In this document: one piece after another, positions 1-5,226 of the stretch
Layout: each line of letters opens with the position of its first letter
Numbering within the stretch: the stretch's first letter is position 1
From: Clostridia bacterium
Lineage (GTDB): Bacteria > Bacillota > Clostridia > TANB77 > CAG-508
Direction: 5' to 3'
Length of the DNA stretch: 5,226 nt
Assembly (NCBI GenBank): GCA_900753245.1
Contig: CAADYJ010000011.1
Coordinates: 1 to 5,226, forward strand
The notes under the pieces: model-generated
What the model was told of the DNA's origin: nothing
Database searches by the model: none
What the model saw: the letters and a program-made list of their open reading frames with translations, nothing else
Position numbers and translations under genes: made by a program

Positions 1-1
1 A

Positions 2-46
2 AAAATGAAAGAAATATACGGAAAATTAATATTTGTAAAATATTAA
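2..46 (+). CDS. Possible C-terminal tail of a rightward gene entering the window (partial)
   Basis: The frame from position 2 is open to a TAA at 44-46 and reads KMKEIYGKLIFVKY. Use of ATA, TTA, AAA and GGA codons resembles the GerMN gene. The stop lies 33 bases before the bidirectional-type terminator, an arrangement expected if this gene converged on the activase gene. Fifteen codons or fewer are visible, so the reading could be chance and no function can be given. Confidence 0.2.
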   Translation, partial: KMKEIYGKLIFVKY

Positions 47-50
47 ATTA

Positions 51-83
51 TAATTACAAAATAATTACAAAAAGGTTACAAAT
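51..83. repeat. 11-bp tandem repeat, two perfect copies and one degenerate
   Basis: TAATTACAAAA occurs at 51-61 and again immediately at 62-72. The next 11 bases, AGGTTACAAAT (73-83), match at 7 of 11 positions. The third unit runs into the outer arm of the terminator hairpin. The period is about one DNA helical turn, but no partner or function can be named and it may be simple slippage in A+T-rich DNA. Confidence 0.5.
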
Positions 84-140
84 AAAAATAAAGACAAACA
101 CAGGTAACATAAAACACCTAATTTGCCTTTATTTTTATTT
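80..140. terminator. Long A-tract/stem/T-tract hairpin, probable bidirectional terminator
   Basis: The stretches 80-105 and 116-140 are inverted repeats. Fourteen outer bases pair perfectly (AAATAAAAATAAAG with CTTTATTTTTATTT), followed by one G-U or A-C position, CAAA with TTTG, a small bulge and AGGT with ACCT, closing on a 10-base loop (106-115). On the minus strand the hairpin begins directly after the activase stop codon (143-141), and the T-rich arm follows the G+C-containing core, as in an intrinsic terminator. The symmetry gives the same A-tract/stem/T-tract order on the plus strand, so it could also stop rightward transcription entering from the left. Confidence 0.75.
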
Positions 141-3100
141 TTATTTTATTATTTTTTTATTTTTATTAGTTTTATCTGTAACATTTTCTTTATTAATTGC
201 ATTTTTTGAATTTTGTTTATTTTTTAGATTATCTTTTGCTACAGTCATTAATAATTTAATTCTATTTGTTTGATTTGCTTCACTAGCACCTGGGTCATAA
301 TCTATAGGTGAGATATTTGCTTCAGGGTATTTGTTTCTAATAGTTTTTATAACACCTTTTCCTACAACATGGTTTGGAAGACAAGCAAATGGTTGAACAC
401 AAACTATATTCGTAATGCCATGTTCCATATATTCAATCATTTCAGCTGTTAAAAACCAACCTTCGCCCGTTTGATTTCCTATAGATAAAACATCTTTAAC
501 TTGTTCTTCTAAATGCCATATATCACAAGGTTGCATATAACCTTTTTTTGAACTAGCTAATGCTAATCTCATATCTTTTTCTAAAATATCAATTAATTTA
601 ATTGCTGTTTTAAATACTTTTGCTTTAAATTTATCTGTTTTTATTAATTGATTAAATGTAATTTTATGTGTTGCAATAAATTTTATAAATCCCATAAAGT
701 CAGGTAAAATTACTTCTGCACCTTCTTCTTCTAATTTGTTTGCAACAAAATTATTTCCAAAAGGATGATATTTAATTAATACTTCTCCGACAATTCCTAC
801 TTTAGGTTTTTCTACAGAAGTATCTAAATCTATTTTTTCAAAGTCGTTTACAATATCATAAATACTTTGTTTAAATTCTTTCATAGTAGATTTTTCTATC
901 ATTTTTTTGCATTTATCCATCCATGTGTTAAATAATTTTTCAGTTTCACCTTTATTTACTTCATATGCTCTATTTTTTGTAAGCATTTTTTGAAGTAAAT
1001 CTGCATAAATAACACATTTTAATAATCTTTCAACAAGTGGAATTGTTATTTTAAATCCTGGCATTTTTTCCATACCAACAACATTAAATGATATAACAGG
1101 AACTTTTTCAAAGCCAGCATCTTTTAATGCTTTACGAATAAATCCTATATAGTTTGTTGCTCTACATCCGCCACCTGTTTGTGACATTATTAAAGCAGTT
1201 CTATTTAAATCATATTTTCCAGATTGAAGAGCTTCTATCATTTGACCAGTTGTTAAAATTGAAGGATAGCAAGCATCGTTATTTACGTATTTTAAACCTG
1301 TTTCCACAGTATGATCTGTACAATCTCTTAAAAGTTCTACTTTATAACCGCAAGAACGTACAGCAGATTCAATTAATTCAAAATGAATTGGTGCCATTTG
1401 TGGAATTAATATTGTGTAATCTTTTTTCATATCTTTTGTAAATATTACTTTATTACATTCATAATTCCCATTTGAAACTTCTTTTTGTAATGTTTCACGT
1501 TTTTTCATACTAGCTAAAAGTGAACGAATACGAATACGTACAGCACCTAAATTATTAATTTCATCTATTTTAATTAAAGTATACATTTTATTATAGCTTG
1601 ATAAAATTTCTTCAACTTGATCTGTTGTAACAGCATCTACACCGCAACCAAATGAATTTAATTGTACTAATTCTAGATTATCTTGTTTTCCAACAAAATC
1701 TGCTGCAGCATATAATCTTGCATGATATACCCATTGATCTACAACTCTTAAAGGACGTTTTGCTTCTGATAAAAGTGAAACACTATCTTCTGTTAAAACA
1801 CATAGTCCTAAAGAAGTAATTAAAGTATCAATTCCATGGTTTATTTCAGGGTCTGTATGATAAGGTCTTCCTGCTAAAACAATACCATTTAATTTATTTT
1901 CATTAATATATTTTAATGTTTCTTCACCTTTTTTACGTATGTCATTTTTGTAATTTTGATATTCTTCTTCAGCTTTTTGGGCTGCTTGTATTAATTCTTT
2001 TTTAGTAAAATTATATTCTTTAAATTCAGGTAAATCCATTATAGTTTCGGCTAAAGTTTTTGCTTCAAAAGGTAAAAATGGATTTAAGAATTTAATATTT
2101 TTATCTTTTAATTCTTCTACATTATTTTTTAATACTTCAGAATATGAAATTACTATAGGACAATTATAATGATTATCTGCTTTTTCATATTCTTTTCTAG
2201 AATAAGGTACACAAGGGTAAAAAATTGTATTAATTCCTTGTTTTATTAAACTTACAATATGACCATGTGAAAGTTTAGCAGGGAAACATACAGATTCAGA
2301 AGGCATAGATTCCATACCTTTTTCGTATGTTTTTCTATTACTCTTTTCGGAAAGTATTACTCTAAATCCTAAATTTGTAAGGAAAGTAAACCAAAATGGA
2401 TAATCTTCATACATATTTAAAACTCTAGGGATACCTATTATTCCACGTGTTGCTTTTTCTTCTGATAAAGGTTCATAACCAAATAATCTTTCATATTTAT
2501 ATTTCATTACATTTGGTAAATCTTTTTTCTCTGAAAGGTTTCCAGCACCTTTTTCACAACGATTTCCAGAAATATATTTTGAACCATTGCTAAATTTATT
2601 TATTGTAAGTAAACAATGATTTTCACATCCATTGCAACGTACATGTGAAGTTGTTATTTCTAGTTTATCTAGATCTTCTAAACCTAAAATAGTTGAGTGA
2701 TATTCCATATCTAAGTTTGCTTCATATTGTTCTTTAGAAAGTAACGCTGCTCCATAAGCTCCCATTAAACCTGCAATATCTGGTCTTACAACATTTCTTC
2801 CAACTATTAATTCGAAAGCACGAAGAACAGCATCATTATAGAACGTTCCACCTTGAACAACTATATGTGATCCAAGTGTTTTAACATCTCTAACTTTCAT
2901 AACTTTTTGAATAGCATTTTTTATTACTGAATAAGAAAGTCCAGCAGATATATCTCCAACACTATATCCTTCTTTTTGTGCTTGTTTAATTTTAGAATTC
3001 ATAAATACTGTACAACGAGAACCTAAATCTACAGGTTTTCTTGCTTCTAATGCACTTTCAACGAATTCTTCAATAGAAAGATTTAAACTTTTTGCAAATG

Positions 3101-4463
3101 TTTCTATAAAAGAACCGCAACCTGAAGAACAAGCTTCATTAAGCATAATATTATCTATGGCGCCATTTTTCATTTTAATATATTTCATGTCTTGACCGCC
3201 AATGTCAACTATACTAGTTACATTTGGCATAAATTCTTTTGCAGCTGTATAATGAGCTATTGTTTCTATCTCATTTAAATCTACGTTTAAAGCAGTTTGT
3301 ATTAATTTTTCACCATAACCTGTAACACCGCTATACCTAATAGTGCAAGTTTCAGGCAATTCAGCGTATAGTTTTTTTAGCATTTTTATAACACTTTGAA
3401 GAGGATTTCCTTCATTACTTCCATATAAAGAATATAATAAAGTTCCTTCATTATCTATTACTACCAATTTTGTAGTAGTAGAACCTGCATCAATTCCTAT
3501 AAAAACATCTCCACTAAAATCTTTTAGATTAGCTTTTTTTACTTTATCTTTTTCATGTCTAGTTTTAAATTCTTCATATTCAACATCTGTTTTAAATAAA
3601 GGAGCTAGAGGATTTGTAGTATCATCATGTGAATTTCTTAATACTTCTATTTTACTTTTTAATTTTTCATTAGAAATAGGTTTTGTATTTAAAGAATCTA
3701 AAGCTGCTCCTTTTGCAACTAGTAAATGAGCTTCTTCTGGAACAACAACGTGATTATCATCTAAATGTAAAGTTTCAATAAATCTATTTCTAAGTTCAGA
3801 TAAATAATTTAAAGGACCACCTAAAAATGCTACTGTTCCACGTATTGGTCTACCACAGGCTAAACCACTTATTGTTTGATTTACAACAGCTTGAAAAATA
3901 GAAACAGCAATATCTTCTTTTGCAGCACCTTCATTAAGTAATGGTTGTATATCAGTTTTTGCAAATACACCGCAACGAGAAGCTATTGGGTAAATCATTT
4001 TATAATTTTTAGCAAGTTCATTTAAACCAGCTGTATCTGTATTTAAAAGTGAAGCCATTTGGTCTATAAATGCTCCTGTACCACCTGCACAAGTACCATT
4101 CATACGTTGTTCTATTGATTTATCAAAATATATAATTTTTGCATCTTCTCCACCAAGTTCTATTACAACATCTGTCTGTGGAATATATTTTTCTACTGCT
4201 CTTTTACAAGAAACAACCTCTTGAATAAAAGGTAAGTCTAAAAATTTAGCAGCAGACATTGCGCCAGAACCAGTTAAGGCAACTGTAAATAGACAATCTT
4301 TATATGTATTTATTAAATCATCTAAAACATTGCAAACAGTGTTTTTCGTGTCTGAAAAATGTCTTTGATAATTTCTATATATAATATTTAGGTTTTCATC
4401 CATTACTACTATTTTTACTGTTGTAGATCCAACGTCTAAACCAACATGTAATATTTTCTCCAT
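141..4463 (-). CDS. Giant acyl-CoA dehydratase activase-related fusion protein (two HgdC-type ATPase domains + DUF2229 + HgdB-like module), 1440 aa
   Basis: Probable cytoplasmic ATP-driven iron-sulfur redox protein; no signal peptide or membrane segment is seen. Numbering is from the Met at 4463. Residues 5-257 form a first BcrAD/BadFG (HgdC-type) ATPase domain: phosphate loop DVGSTT 10-15, ELGGEDAK 102-109, and Cys125 (NGTCAGGTG) plus Cys164 (SRCGVF), which match the two [4Fe-4S] ligands of HgdC. Residues 319-576 repeat the fold: DAGSTTTK 325-332, DIGGQD 420-425, Cys445 and Cys484. A C-x2-C-x3-C-x18-C hinge follows at 610-636. Residues 675-987 match the DUF2229 family (GIPRVLNMYEDYPFW; ESVCFPAKLSHGH; AGRPYHTDPEINHG; SFGCG). 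Residues 1014-1410 are HgdB-like (NDACYPS; TGGGCRATNY; QPFACLPNHVVGKG; IDYDPGASEANQTNRI). The last 28 residues are a Lys/Asn-rich tail. HgdC-type proteins activate radical dehydratases by ATP-driven electron transfer; here activator and acceptor seem to share one chain. Substrate unknown. The family assignment is firm; the function is inference. Confidence 0.93.
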   Translation of the reverse strand: MEKILHVGLDVGSTTVKIVVMDENLNIIYRNYQRHFSDTKNTVCNVLDDLINTYKDCLFTVALTGSGAMSAAKFLDLPFIQEVVSCKRAVEKYIPQTDVVIELGGEDAKIIYFDKSIEQRMNGTCAGGTGAFIDQMASLLNTDTAGLNELAKNYKMIYPIASRCGVFAKTDIQPLLNEGAAKEDIAVSIFQAVVNQTISGLACGRPIRGTVAFLGGPLNYLSELRNRFIETLHLDDNHVVVPEEAHLLVAKGAALDSLNTKPISNEKLKSKIEVLRNSHDDTTNPLAPLFKTDVEYEEFKTRHEKDKVKKANLKDFSGDVFIGIDAGSTTTKLVVIDNEGTLLYSLYGSNEGNPLQSVIKMLKKLYAELPETCTIRYSGVTGYGEKLIQTALNVDLNEIETIAHYTAAKEFMPNVTSIVDIGGQDMKYIKMKNGAIDNIMLNEACSSGCGSFIETFAKSLNLSIEEFVESALEARKPVDLGSRCTVFMNSKIKQAQKEGYSVGDISAGLSYSVIKNAIQKVMKVRDVKTLGSHIVVQGGTFYNDAVLRAFELIVGRNVVRPDIAGLMGAYGAALLSKEQYEANLDMEYHSTILGLEDLDKLEITTSHVRCNGCENHCLLTINKFSNGSKYISGNRCEKGAGNLSEKKDLPNVMKYKYERLFGYEPLSEEKATRGIIGIPRVLNMYEDYPFWFTFLTNLGFRVILSEKSNRKTYEKGMESMPSESVCFPAKLSHGHIVSLIKQGINTIFYPCVPYSRKEYEKADNHYNCPIVISYSEVLKNNVEELKDKNIKFLNPFLPFEAKTLAETIMDLPEFKEYNFTKKELIQAAQKAEEEYQNYKNDIRKKGEETLKYINENKLNGIVLAGRPYHTDPEINHGIDTLITSLGLCVLTEDSVSLLSEAKRPLRVVDQWVYHARLYAAADFVGKQDNLELVQLNSFGCGVDAVTTDQVEEILSSYNKMYTLIKIDEINNLGAVRIRIRSLLASMKKRETLQKEVSNGNYECNKVIFTKDMKKDYTILIPQMAPIHFELIESAVRSCGYKVELLRDCTDHTVETGLKYVNNDACYPSILTTGQMIEALQSGKYDLNRTALIMSQTGGGCRATNYIGFIRKALKDAGFEKVPVISFNVVGMEKMPGFKITIPLVERLLKCVIYADLLQKMLTKNRAYEVNKGETEKLFNTWMDKCKKMIEKSTMKEFKQSIYDIVNDFEKIDLDTSVEKPKVGIVGEVLIKYHPFGNNFVANKLEEEGAEVILPDFMGFIKFIATHKITFNQLIKTDKFKAKVFKTAIKLIDILEKDMRLALASSKKGYMQPCDIWHLEEQVKDVLSIGNQTGEGWFLTAEMIEYMEHGITNIVCVQPFACLPNHVVGKGVIKTIRNKYPEANISPIDYDPGASEANQTNRIKLLMTVAKDNLKNKQNSKNAINKENVTDKTNKNKKIIK

Positions 4464-4475
4464 TTTTTTCTCCTT
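4464..4475 (-). promoter_or_regulatory. Shine-Dalgarno site that fixes the start of the large activase gene
   Basis: On the minus strand AAGGAG (4475 to 4470) is followed by six A residues and the ATG at 4463-4461. This is near-ideal spacing. The longer in-frame reading from the ATG at 4487 would place this ribosome site inside the coding region and add eight residues, MIKRKEKK, that look like translated leader. No ribosome site is seen before 4487. After the 4463 start the protein begins MEKILHVGLDVGSTT, which puts the first ATPase strand close to the N-terminus, as is usual for HgdC-type proteins. Confidence 0.88.
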
Positions 4476-4480
4476 TCTTT

Positions 4481-4500
4481 TTATCATAAAATTATGACAA
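4481..4500. repeat. Palindrome in the leader of the activase gene
   Basis: TCATAA, AA, TTATGA (4484-4497) is a perfect inverted repeat with a 2-base centre. It extends outward to 4481-4500 with one mismatch, giving 9-base arms. It lies between the predicted transcription start (about 4516) and the ribosome site (4475-4470), and it contains the unused upstream ATG at 4487. With so short a loop it fits a DNA-binding site for a dimeric repressor better than an RNA hairpin. In such A+T-rich DNA a chance origin cannot be excluded. Confidence 0.35.
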
Positions 4501-4522
4501 AAAGATATATAAATTATGTTTA

Positions 4523-4551
4523 ATTTTATACGGAAAGAAAGCTTTTGTCAA
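4523..4551 (-). promoter_or_regulatory. Sigma-A-type promoter for the large activase gene
   Basis: Read on the minus strand, a perfect TTGACA -35 box (4551 to 4546) is followed after 17 bases by TAAAAT (4528 to 4523), five of six matches to TATAAT. An overlapping TATAAA lies at 15-base spacing. Transcription would begin near 4516, giving a leader of about 50 bases before the ATG. This is the best promoter-like pair I see in the divergent region. The start point is predicted only. Confidence 0.65.
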
Positions 4552-4562
4552 ACGTTTTCACA
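4546..4562. promoter_or_regulatory. Candidate operator: inverted repeat overlapping the -35 box of the activase promoter
   Basis: TGTCAAA (4546-4552), CGT, TTTCACA (4556-4562) form 7-base arms with one mismatch around a 3-base spacer. The left arm is the complement of the TTGACA -35 box, so a bound protein would block or modulate RNA polymerase there. The centre, AAACGTTTTC, resembles part of catabolite-control (cre) sites in clostridia, but the full consensus is not met, so I do not name the regulator. Confidence 0.35.
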
Positions 4563-4662
4563 TAATTTTCATAAAACAAAAACACAAAAAATAAAATAAA
4601 AAAGTTCTAAAAAAAACTTGTCTAACATAGGTATGTAAAAAGAAAAAAGGAGTGATATTATT

Positions 4663-5217
4663 ATGGATTTAAAAAGAGTGATTATAGTAATAATAAGTAT
4701 AATAATAATAGCAATTATTATATTTGGTGTTTATTTTTTTATTAAGGAAAAAAATATTCAAAAAGAAGAAATAACAGAATATACACCAGAAGAAGAAATT
4801 TCAGATAATCAAATGAGACAAACAATGATATCTTTATATTTTAAAAGTGACAATGTATTAATACCTGAAGCTAGACTAATAGATGTAAAAGAATTGATAA
4901 ATAATCCATATGAAAAAGTATTAAATATGTTAATAGAAGGACCAAAAAATGAAAAATTAGAAAAAACAATTCCAGAAGGAACAAAAATAAATAAAATAGA
5001 AAAAGAAGGAGAAAATTTAATTATTGATTTTTCAAAAGAATTTATATTAAATCATAAAGATGGAGAAGAAGAAAAAATGACAATAAAATCAATAGTAAAA
5101 ACAGTAACAGAATTAACAGAAATAAATGGAATAAAAATAAAAATAGATGGAGAAGAAAATAAAAAATTTAAAGACGGAAAAATAGAATTTAATAAAATAT
5201 TTAATAGAGATTTTTAA
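4663..5217 (+). CDS. Membrane-anchored GerMN-domain protein, 184 aa
   Basis: The start has an extended Shine-Dalgarno match (AAGGAGTGAT, 4647-4656) ten bases after its AAGGAG core. Residues 1-5 are a short basic cytoplasmic stub, and residues 6-28 are one very Ile-rich transmembrane segment. Residues 29-52 are an acidic linker. Residues about 55-165 match the GerMN domain: ISLYF 56-60, VLIPEARLI 65-73, IEGPKNEKL 91-99, IPEGTKI 103-109, IDFSKEF 121-127, TIKSIVKTVTEL 140-151, INGIKIKIDGE 154-164. Bacillus GerM is a lipoprotein with two such domains that supports the SpoIIIA-SpoIIQ channel during sporulation. This protein has one domain and no cysteine at all, so it cannot be a lipoprotein and is held by the helix instead, with the domain outside the membrane. 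Ile codons are mostly ATA (25 of 34) and all four Arg codons are AGA. It could serve in sporulation or in cell-envelope work; the sequence does not decide. It is divergent from the activase gene, and no convincing promoter was found for it. Confidence 0.88.
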   Translation: MDLKRVIIVIISIIIIAIIIFGVYFFIKEKNIQKEEITEYTPEEEISDNQMRQTMISLYFKSDNVLIPEARLIDVKELINNPYEKVLNMLIEGPKNEKLEKTIPEGTKINKIEKEGENLIIDFSKEFILNHKDGEEEKMTIKSIVKTVTELTEINGIKIKIDGEENKKFKDGKIEFNKIFNRDF

Positions 5218-5226
5218 AATTAAAAA

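Noticed and set aside
1154..1441. Plus-strand reading frame of 95 codons
   Set aside because: It lies wholly opposite the conserved HgdB-like part of the activase gene, has no ribosome site, and reads as low-complexity Leu-rich protein. It is a shadow of the real gene.
3010..4451. Hsp70, actin-like or sugar kinase identity for the tandem ATPase domains
   Set aside because: They share the ASKHA fold, but the cysteine motifs NxxC...SRC and the ELGGEDAK/DIGGQD elements identify the HgdC/BcrA activase branch.
141..4463. Classical benzoyl-CoA reductase or 2-hydroxyglutaryl-CoA dehydratase system
   Set aside because: There are no neighbouring bcr, hgdA/hgdB or CoA-transferase genes in the window, and the DUF2229 fusion architecture differs from both. 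A specific substrate cannot be assigned.
4461..4487. Start of the activase at the ATG at 4487
   Set aside because: No ribosome site precedes it, the strong AAGGAG lies inside the extra eight codons, and the added residues are simply the translated ribosome-site region.
4545..4575. Promoter for the GerMN gene (TTGTCA at 4545-4550 with CATAAA at 4570-4575)
   Set aside because: The spacing of 19 and the poor -10 make it unconvincing, and TTGTCA is mostly the complement of the activase -35 box. CATAGGTA (4626-4633) loosely recalls sporulation-sigma -10 boxes but does not fit a consensus.
4564..4578. CodY-like box, 12 of 15 matches to AATTTTCWGAAAATT
   Set aside because: Three mismatches, including the central G, in DNA this rich in A and T is weak evidence. 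Many such matches are expected by chance.
4606..4619. Short inverted repeat AAGTT/AACTT upstream of the GerMN gene
   Set aside because: Five-base arms in A-rich DNA with no following T-tract; it does not look like a terminator or riboswitch.
1..5226. CRISPR array, insertion sequence, tRNA or rRNA gene
   Set aside because: No spaced identical repeats, transposase-like frame, or recognisable tRNA/rRNA sequence was seen. The only non-coding stretches are 1-140, 4464-4662 and the last nine bases.

Overview
This window comes from a very A+T-rich, low-G+C Gram-positive bacterium, most likely an anaerobic Clostridia-type organism. Three things point there: strong Shine-Dalgarno sites of the AAGGAG type, a GerMN-domain protein of the spore-former lineage, and a large iron-sulfur activase-type protein of a family common in anaerobes. 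The code looks standard, since Trp is read from TGG and both complete genes end in TAA.

Layout: positions 1-140 hold a possible tail of a rightward gene (stop at 44-46), a short 11-bp tandem repeat, and a long A-tract/stem/T-tract hairpin suited to ending transcription from both sides. Positions 141-4463, minus strand, encode one giant protein of 1440 residues. Positions 4464-4662 are a divergent intergenic region with a good sigma-A-type promoter for the giant gene, an inverted repeat over its -35 box and a palindrome in its leader. Positions 4663-5217, plus strand, encode a 184-residue membrane-anchored GerMN-domain protein.

The giant protein is the point of interest. It contains two complete HgdC/BcrA-type ASKHA ATPase (activase) domains in tandem, a four-cysteine hinge, a DUF2229-type module, and a C-terminal HgdB-like module. 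Aligned by eye, the DUF2229 module and the C-terminal module look like two divergent copies of the 2-hydroxyacyl-CoA dehydratase/double-cubane-protein fold, each with three cysteines at matching places. The chain therefore appears to hold a whole ATP-driven electron-activation machine: an activase pair plus a cluster-bearing acceptor pair, normally two to four separate polypeptides. The domain architecture is seen in the sequence and the family is known but, as far as I know, without an assigned substrate. The intramolecular pairing and the shared-cluster idea are inference.

The two complete genes are divergent and need not be functionally linked. Nothing in the window identifies the substrate of the large protein. 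No mobile element, CRISPR array, tRNA or rRNA was seen.
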